From: Paraburkholderia sp. PREW-6R
GTDB lineage: Bacteria; Pseudomonadota; Gammaproteobacteria; Burkholderiales; Burkholderiaceae
Length of the DNA stretch: 64,000 nucleotides
NCBI RefSeq assembly: GCF_039621805.1
Contig: NZ_CP155075.1
Coordinates: 930,001-994,000, forward strand
Direction of reading: 5' to 3'
Position 1 is the stretch's first letter, and the number at the start of each line of letters is the position of its first letter. Positions 35,317-42,849 of the stretch are shown here, piece by piece. The translations under genes were made by a program, and so were the position numbers. The notes under the pieces are model-generated. The model was not told the origin of the DNA, ran no database searches, and saw only the letters and a program-made list of their open reading frames with translations.

Positions 35317-35507
35317 GGCTTGAGGCCCTCCCTGTTCCACGGCCGACCTGCTTGCTGACTATTGGCGGTCAATATCTGCGCCATGCTTGAACGACTTCCG
35401 GGCTCACCCGCACAGGTTGGTGGTCGCGCTGCCGGTGCGGCGTGCTTGACCGGGGCGAAGTGTGTGCGAGCATCGGTGACGATGACTGCGCGGGGAGATT
35501 GCGCACT

Positions 35508-36068
35508 TCACTGATCAAACTTGACGATCCTCTGCCCCTGGACGCCGAGACCGGCCATCAAACCCTGCTGGCCAAAAATGAACGCATAGACATCTGATTG
35601 CAATGTCGACGTTGTCAGTGATTTGGCCATCGCCGCGTCCACTACGACTACGCTCGGTCCCACACCCACGGACAGTCCGGTGCCACTCGTGAGGTCGGCG
35701 AGCGCCGCGTCGGTCATAAAGAACATGGCCTCCGAAAAGGTTTGTGCCCCTGCCTGCAATCCGTAAGAAACGCCGCGCGCTCTGTAATAACCTATGACGC
35801 TGCCATCCGGCCTGAATGCCACGCCCATTCCGCCTTGCGCACCGACTAGCAAGCCAGCCTTGACGATGCTCGGAAACACGACGACGGCTTTTGCCTGGTT
35901 CTGCAGATCTTTCGCCTTCGGCGTGTTGTCGAATAGTTGCTGCAGAGCCTGACGTGCTTGCGCGTCTAATTGGGGGTCTCCACCATTGGCAACTGTCGGG
36001 TTCGTCGAGCACGCCACGGCAAACAGAAAGAGGGGAACCGAGAGAATCAGCCGAAGGTACTGGATCAT
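35508..36068 (-). CDS. SYLF-domain (Ysc84-like) lipoprotein
   Basis: A 186-residue protein starting MIQYLRLILSVPLFLFAVAC (lipid Cys C20). The SYLF domain follows, seen in KAKDLQNQAKAVVVFPSIVKAGLLVGAQGGMGVAFRPDGSVIGYYRARGVSYGLQAGAQTFSEAMFFMTDAAL. Proteins of this type bind lipids in yeast and are common as secreted lipoproteins in Burkholderia. ATG 36068 is chosen because the frame extended to 36170 would hide the signal peptide. It is preceded by the promoter module also found ahead of nhaA. It does not share an operon with its neighbours. Confidence 0.88.
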   Translation of the reverse strand: MIQYLRLILSVPLFLFAVACSTNPTVANGGDPQLDAQARQALQQLFDNTPKAKDLQNQAKAVVVFPSIVKAGLLVGAQGGMGVAFRPDGSVIGYYRARGVSYGLQAGAQTFSEAMFFMTDAALADLTSGTGLSVGVGPSVVVVDAAMAKSLTTSTLQSDVYAFIFGQQGLMAGLGVQGQRIVKFDQ

Positions 36069-36137
36069 GATGCGTACTCCATTCAGAAATGACACCACGG
36101 TATGCAATCTGTTTGCGCCCGACTTCTTCTCAACACA

Positions 36138-36189
36138 GTGAATAGTGGTGTTTGGGTCCCGTGAAAACAATTGGACTTTGGTCCAATAC
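36138..36189 (-). promoter_or_regulatory. Promoter module of SYLF gene with ATTGGAC-N4-GTCCAAT operator
   Basis: On the minus strand this is the partner of the element at 21744-21795: the palindrome (36170-36187) is identical and lies in an identical 23-base block (36167-36189). The following 29 bases (36166 down to 36138) match 22 of 29, including the run CCACTATT. A promoter with its -10 at about 36142-36147 would start ~60 bases ahead of the SYLF gene at 36068. The same direction and distance relative to the gene as at nhaA make this a real regulon element rather than a chance repeat. Confidence 0.7.
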
Positions 36190-36214
36190 CGTGTCGGCCG
36201 CCCCGATGCACCGG

Positions 36215-36601
36215 TCAGGGCGCCCGCCCACCTTCCAGAGCAGCGCGCACCGTCCTGATAAACAGATCGTCGTTGAACGGTTTGCGCAGATAGGCGACCG
36301 CGCCGGCCGCAAGTGCCTGCTCGCGTACGCCAATGTCGTCATGGGCCGTGATGAAAATGACAGGGATGCCACTGCCGGCCAGACGCTGCTGGACTTCCAG
36401 CCCGTTCAGCCCGGGCATCTGCACATCGAGAATCACGCAGTCGGGGTGATAGGACGGCACGGACGACAGAACCTCAAGGAACGCGTCGCCGCTTGCGAAT
36501 GTTTCGGCGGCAATTCCGATTGACCGCAACAGTCTTCTGATCGCGCGGCTCACCGAATCATCGTCATCCACGACGACAACGAATGAGTTGAGTTGTCCCA
36601 T
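36215..36601 (-). CDS. Single-domain response regulator (CheY/FixJ receiver)
   Basis: A 128-residue receiver domain with no output domain. VVVVDDDDSVSRAIRRL gives the acidic pocket, VILDVQMPGLNGLEV the phosphorylatable Asp, FITAHDD the Thr switch, and YLRKPF the conserved Lys. It most resembles the FixJ/NarL-type receivers (VDDDDSV..AL.RLL). ATG 36601 (MGQLNS) is chosen; an open frame reaches 36649. It may be a phosphate sink or partner of the histidine kinase at 37397, since it lies in the same direction downstream of it. A related palindrome is at 36683-36698, 82 bases upstream. Confidence 0.88.
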   Translation of the reverse strand: MGQLNSFVVVVDDDDSVSRAIRRLLRSIGIAAETFASGDAFLEVLSSVPSYHPDCVILDVQMPGLNGLEVQQRLAGSGIPVIFITAHDDIGVREQALAAGAVAYLRKPFNDDLFIRTVRAALEGGRAP

Positions 36602-36682
36602 TGTGAGTTGCCCGGTATCAGGGGAATGCACGGGCGAGCGCACCCCCATACGACAGCGTACGAGCCAGACAGGTTTGCCGCT

Positions 36683-36698
36683 ATTGGACCTTGGTCCC
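36683..36698 (-). promoter_or_regulatory. Third ATTGGAC-like palindrome, before the receiver gene
   Basis: ATTGGACCTTGGTCCC contains the inner palindrome GGACC-TT-GGTCC and matches the ATTGGAC half-site of the other two operators. It is 82 bases upstream of the receiver-domain gene (start 36601) and just after the stop of the FixJ-like gene. The right arm is degenerate (GTCCCGG instead of GTCCAAT), and no downstream similarity to the 52-bp module is seen, so this is a weaker call. Confidence 0.45.
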
Positions 36699-36719
36699 GG
36701 GTGGACACCCGAGGAGCGA

Positions 36720-37400
36720 TTAGCGCGCCGGCCCGGACTGCCGCTCGCGCGCGACTGTCGCCACCTCGCGCGATGCGTGGGTATCGGCCGTCCCCGCGAG
36801 ACCGGCCTTGTCGACGACGCGTACCAGCTCCGCGAGCGACGTCACTTCCATCTTCGCCATCACGCGCGCACGATGAGCCTTGATCGTTTTTTCGCCAGTA
36901 CCCAGATCATCGGCGACCTGCTTGTTCAGACGACCGGTCACGACGAGCGCCATGACCTCCCGCTCGCGAGGTGTGAGCCGTCCGAGACGCACACGGATTG
37001 CATTCAGTTCGCGATGGGCCGAGTACGTGTGCGCCAGCCGCTCGAAGGCCTGTCCGATCGCATCCAGCAGATCGGTATCACGCACCGGTTTTGGCAGGAA
37101 GTCGGTCGCGCCCGCCTTCATTGCTCTCACGGTCATCGGGATGTCCCCATAGCCGCTGATAAAAATGATCGGCAAGGCTGCGTGGAGTTCGCGCTGCAGT
37201 TCCAGACCGCTCAGGTCCGGCAATTGAATATCGAGTACCAGGCATGCAGGGCAGGTATCAGCGCGCATCCTGTCGAGGAATGCGTGTGCCGAGCCGAATG
37301 TCTCTATCCGATAGCCGGCGGACTGAATCAGGCGCGCCAGCGCACGGCGCACGGAATCGTCGTCGTCGACGACGAACACGAGTGAATCAGAATCTGTCAT
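36720..37400 (-). CDS. FixJ-type two-component response regulator
   Basis: A 226-residue regulator. The receiver (SLVFVVDDDDSVRRALARLIQSAGYRIETFGSAHAFLDRM ... CLVLDIQLPDLSGLELQREL ... DFLPKPVRDTDLLDAI) has the phosphorylatable Asp and the Lys. The LuxR-type HTH is LTPREREVMALVVTGRLNKQVADDLGTGEKTIKAHRARVMAKMEVTSLAELVRVVDKAG. Its ATG overlaps the kinase stop by 4 bases (37397-37400), so the pair is translationally coupled. It should activate promoters on phosphorylation. The palindromic ATTGGAC-N4-GTCCAAT sites in this window are candidate targets (inference). Confidence 0.92.
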   Translation of the reverse strand: MTDSDSLVFVVDDDDSVRRALARLIQSAGYRIETFGSAHAFLDRMRADTCPACLVLDIQLPDLSGLELQRELHAALPIIFISGYGDIPMTVRAMKAGATDFLPKPVRDTDLLDAIGQAFERLAHTYSAHRELNAIRVRLGRLTPREREVMALVVTGRLNKQVADDLGTGEKTIKAHRARVMAKMEVTSLAELVRVVDKAGLAGTADTHASREVATVARERQSGPAR

Positions 37401-38974
37401 GGGCAGTATCGCAACTCGTCGTGCACCGTCGCAGTCGTATCATCTGCGGGCAGGGTGACGTAGAACGTCGCGCCTCGATCGATGTTGTTTTCGGCCCAGA
37501 GTCGCCCACGGTGCATGTCGATGATGGAGCGGCTAATCGACAATCCCAAACCGAGTCCCTGGGGTTTTGACGTATAGAACGGTTTGAAAATCTTGGCGAG
37601 TTTGTCGGAGGTCAATCCGGGTCCACGATCGCGAACAGCGATGCAGACCATGCCAATATTCTCGGGCCGCAGCGTGAGCGCAACCACACGATCAAGTGGC
37701 GGTAGATTGCTCATCGCATCGAATGCATTAAGCAGAAGATTCAGAAAGACCTGCTGCAGTTGCACCCTGTCGCCACGCACGGGTGGCAGATCGCCGTCGA
37801 TGTCGAGTGTCACGCTCATTCCGCGCACAATCGCGTCGCTGTGCACCAGAAGGATGACATCACGGACCACGCCTGGGAGGTGAAGCGGGGCGACATCCAG
37901 ATCGCCTTTCTTGACGACTGCACGAATGCGCCGGATCACTTCGCTTGCGCGGAAGTCATCCTGAACGATGTCATTCAGAATCTCCCGGACCTCACCCAGA
38001 TCGATTGGATCGTTGGCCATGAACCGCTGCGCGGCCTGCACGTTGCTCAGTATTGCGGTAAGCGGCTGATTCAACTCATGGGCCAGTGATGAGGCCAGCT
38101 GGCCCATGGTGGACACGCGCGTCAGATGCGCAACTTCCTGACGGTTGCGGTGTAACTCATAACGATCTGTCCGGTCGATGATGAAAGCGAGCGTTACGTT
38201 ATTGTCGTCAAAGCGAAATGCACTCAACCCCACTTCCACGGGAAACTCCGTGCCGTCCTTGCGCCGCGCGAACAATTCGCGCGAAGGCGTCTCGCCGCGG
38301 GATTGCCGTAACGCGGGCGCTTCTGCAACAGAGGGGGCGTTGCAGTCGAAAAGAAGGTCAGGCACCAGCATTTTGACCGGTTGCCCGATCATTTCCTCGC
38401 ATTCATAGCCCAGCAACTTCGCAGTTTGCGGGTTGACCATCATGATTGAGCCATGCTCGCGCAGGATCAGAATCGCGAACGGCAATAGCGCCAGTGCGTC
38501 GCGAAAGTAACGCTCACCACGCCGCAATTCGACAGTAAAGGGCTGAGCTGCCGCGACGTCGCCCGGTGGTCCATCACCCACATAAGGCTCGCGCTCAACG
38601 ACTCTCGTGGAAGCCAACGTACGGAATCGCTCTGTCATAGGATGTCTGGCGGTCGGCGCCTCCTGACTGGCTTCTTCCGGCACGCCTGAAGCTTCCGCTA
38701 TGCCTGGGTTCTCCGCGCATGTCTCGCGCGTGTCTCGGGACCAACCCGCTTTCGCCAGCGAGTGGATGGAACGGGTTTCTCTCACCATGTCCGATGAGCG
38801 CGCCCGCATCTCACGCAGGCCGAGCATGACGCACGCGGCGCAACGCGCCAGGAGACGTGGCGGTTTATGCCTGGCGATCGATGTGGTCGTCCGCCGACGT
38901 AACGCGAGCACCGTCAGCAACCACGAAATGGCGAGCGTTTCCAGCACGACGGTGACGGGTATGACAATGCTCAT
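37397..38974 (-). CDS. PAS-domain sensor histidine kinase (FixL/TodS-like)
   Basis: A ~525-residue kinase starting MSIVIPVTVVLETLAISWLLTVLALRRR (one N-terminal membrane helix). A PAS domain is visible in RYFRDALALLPFAILILREHGSIMMVNPQTAKLLGYECEEMIGQPVKMLVP. The catalytic core has the H box (ASSLAHELNQPLTAILSNVQAAQRF), N box (FLNLLLNAFDAMS), G1 (IAVRDRGPGLTSDKLAKIFKPFYTSKPQGLGLGLSISRSII) and a final GATFYVTLP. It phosphorylates the FixJ-type partner overlapping its 3' end. The signal (oxygen, redox or other) is not shown; a heme-binding His as in FixL cannot be confirmed here. ATG 38974 is used, 18 bases inside the open frame from 38992. Confidence 0.9.
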   Translation of the reverse strand: MSIVIPVTVVLETLAISWLLTVLALRRRTTTSIARHKPPRLLARCAACVMLGLREMRARSSDMVRETRSIHSLAKAGWSRDTRETCAENPGIAEASGVPEEASQEAPTARHPMTERFRTLASTRVVEREPYVGDGPPGDVAAAQPFTVELRRGERYFRDALALLPFAILILREHGSIMMVNPQTAKLLGYECEEMIGQPVKMLVPDLLFDCNAPSVAEAPALRQSRGETPSRELFARRKDGTEFPVEVGLSAFRFDDNNVTLAFIIDRTDRYELHRNRQEVAHLTRVSTMGQLASSLAHELNQPLTAILSNVQAAQRFMANDPIDLGEVREILNDIVQDDFRASEVIRRIRAVVKKGDLDVAPLHLPGVVRDVILLVHSDAIVRGMSVTLDIDGDLPPVRGDRVQLQQVFLNLLLNAFDAMSNLPPLDRVVALTLRPENIGMVCIAVRDRGPGLTSDKLAKIFKPFYTSKPQGLGLGLSISRSIIDMHRGRLWAENNIDRGATFYVTLPADDTTATVHDELRYCP

Positions 38975-39908
38975 GGCCGAACTGCCTCTCAAAGGTCGGC
39001 ACCGCGAGATGGGCTGACCAGAACTCGCTTTGGACTCCAGATAAAGGCAAAGCCTCTTGACCTTGAAAATGGTCGTCGCCGCTCAATGTGACAGGCCGGC
39101 CGGAGACTCAGGCTCGCGATCCGCTTTTAAGTCCGCGTTCCAAGCCTGCGTCATGGGCAAACTTCCGAGTCGTCATCTTTATTGTGTGCTGCTTGTCCGG
39201 CGCATTGCTGGCGTGGCAGATGGCGGGGCTGGATCTGGGCACCTTCCGCCGAACGAAAATGCCAGTAACAATTTCCTAAACGGGATAAGGTCGGACGGCA
39301 AATTAATCCTAGTCCGCAACGAAAGAATAGTAAATGACGGGCACGTACATTCTTTTCCCTGTCCAGCCGATCTCATCGAAGTAATATTGGCCGCGCACAT
39401 GCTGTGAGATCTCACACTTGGCCTCGGCACGGTCGTGCACGACTACGACGCTCAATGAAGGGCGCAGTCGCATAAAAGCCGATGATCTGTCGGCGGTCTG
39501 TTATCGACGGGATTCGCTGCGCGCGAGAAAAGCAGGAGCACATCAGCACCCGAAAACGGCGCGCAGCTTCATGATTAAATTGCACCCCTGACTATTAGCG
39601 GTCCGATAGCATCTCCTGCCACTCGGGCTTTTATATACGCCCTTACCGTTGTAGGTCCTGACCTCTTCGCCCCTGCTCGTTGAAGTCGTTGCGACGCCGT
39701 TCTGATTCTTTTGTACGTTCCACCCTGCACGAATCAGAGACGAACGCCACGACAATGCCCCGCTGGTTCAATCACTGTTCGTGCCTGAATGCGTGGCCAG
39801 ACCGCGCAACGCTCCGTCGAGCGAGCGGCTCCTTGTCAGGAATGGCGAGCGTTGCAGCAGAGGCTATCGCACCCTCTCAACGGGGTTTTGCGCGCCAGCG
39901 TCGCTCAT
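38975..39908. other. Gene-poor spacer of ~930 bases
   Basis: No gene can be supported with confidence between the sensor kinase start and the racemase stop. It holds only short frames with mixed codon use. One is noted separately (39088-39279, a possible small membrane protein). Base composition is patchy, with AT-richer stretches (39280-39330, 39571-39620), unlike the neighbouring coding DNA. It may contain the kinase promoter close to 38975, but I do not see a clear -35/-10. No repeats or IS ends stand out. Confidence 0.5.
39088..39279 (+). CDS. Possible small membrane protein
   Basis: A 63-residue frame with one strongly hydrophobic helix (VVIFIVCCLSGALLAWQMAGL, residues ~28-48), preceded by a polar, proline-rich part and followed by a short polar tail. 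The middle of the frame has G/C-ending codons like real genes here. Against it: the start is GTG without a visible ribosome binding site, and the first third has mixed codon ends. It may be a real small protein or a chance frame. Confidence 0.25.
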   Translation: MTGRPETQARDPLLSPRSKPASWANFRVVIFIVCCLSGALLAWQMAGLDLGTFRRTKMPVTIS

Positions 39909-40649
39909 TCACCTCATCAGCAACGCGGCCAACCCGCCTGATAGCCCGGCGTTGGGCTTGGGCGGCAACTTCGCGAAACTGCCGGCTTTCGCGCGCGCGG
40001 TGGCGAGCCGCGTCAATGCCTGCGCCTGACATACTCCGCTCGATACCCCGTCGAGCACCGGGACCGGCAGCCGGTCCGCCACGCTGCGCGCCAATCCGGC
40101 TAGCGGCGCACCCGCCAGAATCAGCACGTCGGCACCATCTTCCTCCACTGCCCGATGACTCAATTCGATCAGATGCTCCCCGTGATCTTCCTGGACCATA
40201 CCGGGATCGCGAAGCGGCCGGTCGAGATGGCGGATGCCGGCCAGTCGGCCGAGCATGCCGTAACGGTCCACACATTCCCGATACCAGGCGGTGATTCGCC
40301 GCGAAATCGCAATGATGCCGATCCGCTGACCGAGTTGCGCGGCGGTCATCAGCGCCGCTTCGGTCATGCCGACGACCGGCACATCGAGCACTTCGCGCAA
40401 TTCGAGCAGGCCCGGGTCGCCGAACGCCGCGACCAGCAGCGCGTCGTAGGCGCCCTTGCGCTCGCCGGCGATGTGCGCAACCGCGTGCGCGCCCAACAGC
40501 GCCTCGAAACGGGTCTCGATGTAGGCGACACCGCTCGCCGCCGTCGCCATCTCGATCTGTGTATCGGCTAACGCGACGCGGCGCGCTTCGGCTTCAATCA
40601 GGTGCGTGACGCTCGACGAGATGTTCGGGTTGACGATCAGTAGTTTCAT
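39909..40649 (-). CDS. Asp/Glu/hydantoin racemase-family protein lacking both catalytic Cys
   Basis: A 246-residue member of the hydantoin/allantoin racemase group (MKLLIVNPNISSSVTHLIEAEARR; later AFGDPGLLELREVLDVPVVGMTEAAL). These enzymes use two Cys in the contexts AC-F-x-DPGL and LGCAGM. Here these read LLVAAFGDPGLL (Ala for the first Cys) and LILAGAPLAGLA (no Cys). The only Cys residues are at C-V (YREC) and SGVCQ, away from the active positions. The protein is thus probably not a standard two-base racemase and may have another activity. It is convergent with nothing nearby and lies downstream of the GntR gene in the hydantoin cluster. Confidence 0.82.
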   Translation of the reverse strand: MKLLIVNPNISSSVTHLIEAEARRVALADTQIEMATAASGVAYIETRFEALLGAHAVAHIAGERKGAYDALLVAAFGDPGLLELREVLDVPVVGMTEAALMTAAQLGQRIGIIAISRRITAWYRECVDRYGMLGRLAGIRHLDRPLRDPGMVQEDHGEHLIELSHRAVEEDGADVLILAGAPLAGLARSVADRLPVPVLDGVSSGVCQAQALTRLATARAKAGSFAKLPPKPNAGLSGGLAALLMR

Positions 40650-40704
40650 CACGGTTCCGGTCGGGGGTCTCAATTGCTGCGTTTTAAAGCGAGGCGATGC
40701 GCGT

Positions 40705-41478
40705 TCATCCGAAGATCGCGTTCAGATCGACCTCGGTGTCTTCAGGCAAGGAGAGATCCAGCGTCGCCTCGATGTGATCGAGGTGACCCACCGCTGCCGC
40801 GATCGCCGCCTCCAGTTCACCCCTTTCCATGAGCCCCACGATTTCCGTGTGCTCGTGATTGGGACAAGCCGGAACATTCGGCGAATCGAACAGCAGGATG
40901 ATGAGACAGGTCAGCGACGCAAGTTCGCGCATCAGCTTGGTGAGCGGCGGGCTTGCCACCATTTCGGCGATCAGCAAATGAAACTCACCCGACAGGCGAA
41001 TCACCGCATGCTTGTCGCCTTTCTCGCGCGCCGCGCGCTCCTTGGCGACATGCGCGTGAAGGCGCCGGAAATCCTCAGCGCTGCCGCGTTCAACCAGGCT
41101 GCGGATCAGCGCGGGCTCCAGAATTCGCCGCGCCTGGAAGATATGGCGCGCGTCCTGCACGGACGGACTGGCGATGTACGCGCCGCGATTCGGGATCGTA
41201 GTGACGATGCCTTCATGCGTGAGCCGCGCCAGCACCTTGCGGATGCGCGTGCGGTTCACCTTGAACACGCTGGCAAGCTTCTCCTCGACGAGCTTGGTGC
41301 CCGGAATCAGCCGGTGCTCCATGACAGCCATGAGGATGCGCTCGTAGATCGGATCGGAGTGGCTTTCCGCTTCCAGGATCTGCGCGGCGGGCCGCGCCTT
41401 ACCCGAGCGTGGGGAGAGTTTCTCAGTTAACACACTGGCTTCCTCGAATGACCAACGGCGGTTTTGTGTCAATGCCAT
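40705..41478 (-). CDS. GntR-family regulator (FCD subfamily)
   Basis: About 257 residues from ATG 41478. The winged helix HTH is IYERILMAVMEHRLIPGTKLVEEKLASVFKVNRTRIRKVLARLTHEGIVTTIPNRGAYIASPS; the FCD ligand domain has FHLLIAEMVASPPLTKLMRELASL and PNHEHTEIVGLMERGELEAAI, with the His residues expected for metal/ligand binding. A TTG at 41493 gives a slightly longer alternative. It is divergent from the ABC importer. Palindromes TTTGTSACAAA lie between them, and one is directly at the gene's own start, so it is likely an autoregulated repressor of the importer operon. Confidence 0.9.
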   Translation of the reverse strand: MALTQNRRWSFEEASVLTEKLSPRSGKARPAAQILEAESHSDPIYERILMAVMEHRLIPGTKLVEEKLASVFKVNRTRIRKVLARLTHEGIVTTIPNRGAYIASPSVQDARHIFQARRILEPALIRSLVERGSAEDFRRLHAHVAKERAAREKGDKHAVIRLSGEFHLLIAEMVASPPLTKLMRELASLTCLIILLFDSPNVPACPNHEHTEIVGLMERGELEAAIAAAVGHLDHIEATLDLSLPEDTEVDLNAIFG

Positions 41479-41483
41479 TCTAG

Positions 41484-41494
41484 ATTGTGACAAA
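41484..41494 (+). promoter_or_regulatory. TTGTGACAA palindrome at the GntR gene start
   Basis: ATTGTGACAAA lies 5 bases upstream of the ATG of the GntR gene (41478, minus strand). It has perfect 4-bp arms (TTGT/ACAA) around a central base, and matches the two longer palindromes near the importer. A repressor bound here would block its own transcription or translation start region. Confidence 0.6.
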
Positions 41495-41697
41495 GAGAAA
41501 TGGAATTGTTTGATTCCGCACCATCAGCGGACGCCGGCACCGCCAACGAACTCGTCAGGCACTCAATCAGTGCCGGCCGAACAGACGCGTAGCCACTCGT
41601 GCATTCATCCGCCACCGGGACGACAAACTGGGCCAATTCCACAGCATGGCCCACATTCGCCGTCACACATGGCCTCGGGCGTTCTGCAGCAGCGTCG

Positions 41698-41726
41698 TTC
41701 AACGTTCCCCGCAGCCGGCTTATAAA
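41698..41726 (+). promoter_or_regulatory. Putative promoter of the hydantoin importer operon
   Basis: TTCAAC (41698-41703), a 17-base spacer, then TATAAA (41721-41726) is a good sigma70-like pair reading toward the importer. The predicted start near 41733 would place the two TTTGTSACAAA palindromes at about +14 to +47. That arrangement suits repression by blocking RNA polymerase. Confidence 0.45.
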
Positions 41727-41746
41727 AATGGCACAGCAGTTGCTTT

Positions 41747-41759
41747 GTTTGTCACAAAC
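41747..41759 (+). promoter_or_regulatory. GTTTGTCACAAAC palindrome, importer operator 1
   Basis: A 13-base palindrome with perfect 6-bp arms around the central C (41753), located 36 bases before the importer start. With the related site at 41768-41780 its centre is 21 bases away, i.e. two DNA turns, so two dimers would sit on the same face of the helix. Confidence 0.65.
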
Positions 41760-41767
41760 CATTTTTA

Positions 41768-41780
41768 TTTTGTGACAAAA
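41768..41780 (+). promoter_or_regulatory. TTTTGTGACAAAA palindrome, importer operator 2
   Basis: A 13-base palindrome with perfect 6-bp arms around G41774, just ahead of the CGGAG ribosome binding site (41782-41786) of the importer's first gene. The core TTGTSACAA is common to all three copies in this 316-base divergent region (41479-41794). Confidence 0.65.
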
Positions 41781-41794
41781 CCGGAGTGCCTCTG

Positions 41795-42835
41795 ATGCAA
41801 TTTGTCCGACCGTCTCTCGCTGCCCTGAAGCGCGCTGCCCGCGTGTTGCTCGCACCCATCATGGTTGCCACCGCGTTAGCGCCGGCGGTCGGCCTCGCCA
41901 AGGAGGCCGAGCCGATCAATCTTGGCTACGCCAAATGCGCGCACTGTACGCCCTTGTCTTTGACCCCGCAGTACGCCACCGGCGTCAAACTCACGGCGAC
42001 CTCGTTCAACACAGGCAACGACGTGCTCACTGCGCTGCTCTCGAAGAGCATCGATGTCGCGCAGGTCACCTATCTGCACTATGTCACCGCGCTCGACAAG
42101 GGCTTCAAGGTGGTCGGCATCTCCGGCCAGATCAATGGCGGCTCGCAGGTGCTGGTCGCCAACGATCTGCCGGTGCAACCGGGCGACTGGGACGGCCTGA
42201 AGAAACTCATCATGCAATACAAGAAAGACGGCAAGCCGTTTCGCGTCGCCGCGTCGCGCGGCAACGCGCAGGACATTCACATGCGCGGCGCGTTTCTCAC
42301 GCACGGCATCGACATCAACAAGGATGTGCAGTTCGTCAACATTCCGAACCCTTCGGACCACGTACAGGCGCTACGCCGTGGCGAAGTCGAGCTGATCACG
42401 TCGGTCGAGCCGTTCGCCACGCAAATCCGCGAGGTCAAGGCGGCCAAATTCTTTGCGTTTCCGTACGACCAGGCAGCCGGCAAGCTGACCAATCTCATCG
42501 TCACGCGCCCGGATGTGATCGAGAGCAATCCGCAAGGCGTGCTGGAAACCGTGCGCGCGATCGTTAAGGTGGACGACTTGATGGCCGCCAACAAACCGCT
42601 TTTCGTCGACACGATCCAGAAGGTGACGGGGCTCGACAAGACCATCGCTGCCGGGGCGGTCGACAATCTGTATCCGGACTACAAGATGTACCGCGCGTCC
42701 GCCGTGTCGATTGCGAAGATGATGCACGACTTGAGGTACGTGAACTCGGATGTCAGCGATGCCGTACAGAAAAATCTCGACTACAGCTTCCTCGAGAAGG
42801 TGACCGGCAAACCCAAGACCGAACTCGGTTACTGA
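41795..42835 (+). CDS. ABC importer substrate-binding protein (NitT/TauT/SsuA type)
   Basis: A 346-residue periplasmic binding protein of the aliphatic sulfonate/nitrate/taurine group. The basic N-terminus and hydrophobic stretch ending PAVGLA-K (about residue 34) form the signal. The mature part begins EAEPINLGYAKCAHCTPLSLTPQYATGVKLTATSFNTGNDVLTALLSKSIDVAQVTYLHYVTALDKGFKVVGISGQINGG. ATG 41795 with CGGAG eight bases ahead is preferred to GTG 41786. It is the first gene of the operon with permease and ATPase. The hydantoinase downstream suggests the ligand is a cyclic ureide or related compound (inference). Confidence 0.9.
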   Translation: MQFVRPSLAALKRAARVLLAPIMVATALAPAVGLAKEAEPINLGYAKCAHCTPLSLTPQYATGVKLTATSFNTGNDVLTALLSKSIDVAQVTYLHYVTALDKGFKVVGISGQINGGSQVLVANDLPVQPGDWDGLKKLIMQYKKDGKPFRVAASRGNAQDIHMRGAFLTHGIDINKDVQFVNIPNPSDHVQALRRGEVELITSVEPFATQIREVKAAKFFAFPYDQAAGKLTNLIVTRPDVIESNPQGVLETVRAIVKVDDLMAANKPLFVDTIQKVTGLDKTIAAGAVDNLYPDYKMYRASAVSIAKMMHDLRYVNSDVSDAVQKNLDYSFLEKVTGKPKTELGY

Positions 42836-42849
42836 GCGGAAACCGCATC

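Noticed and set aside
35355..39603. Near-identical 16-mers CTGACTATTGGCGGTC (35355-35370) and CTGACTATTAGCGGTC (39588-39603)
   Set aside because: One mismatch in 16 bases is expected by chance between several pairs of sites in a 64 kb window. There is no shared flanking sequence, and the second copy is not ahead of a gene.
39543..39755. 70-residue minus-strand frame with several Cys
   Set aside because: No ribosome binding site, mixed codon use, no homology pattern recognised.
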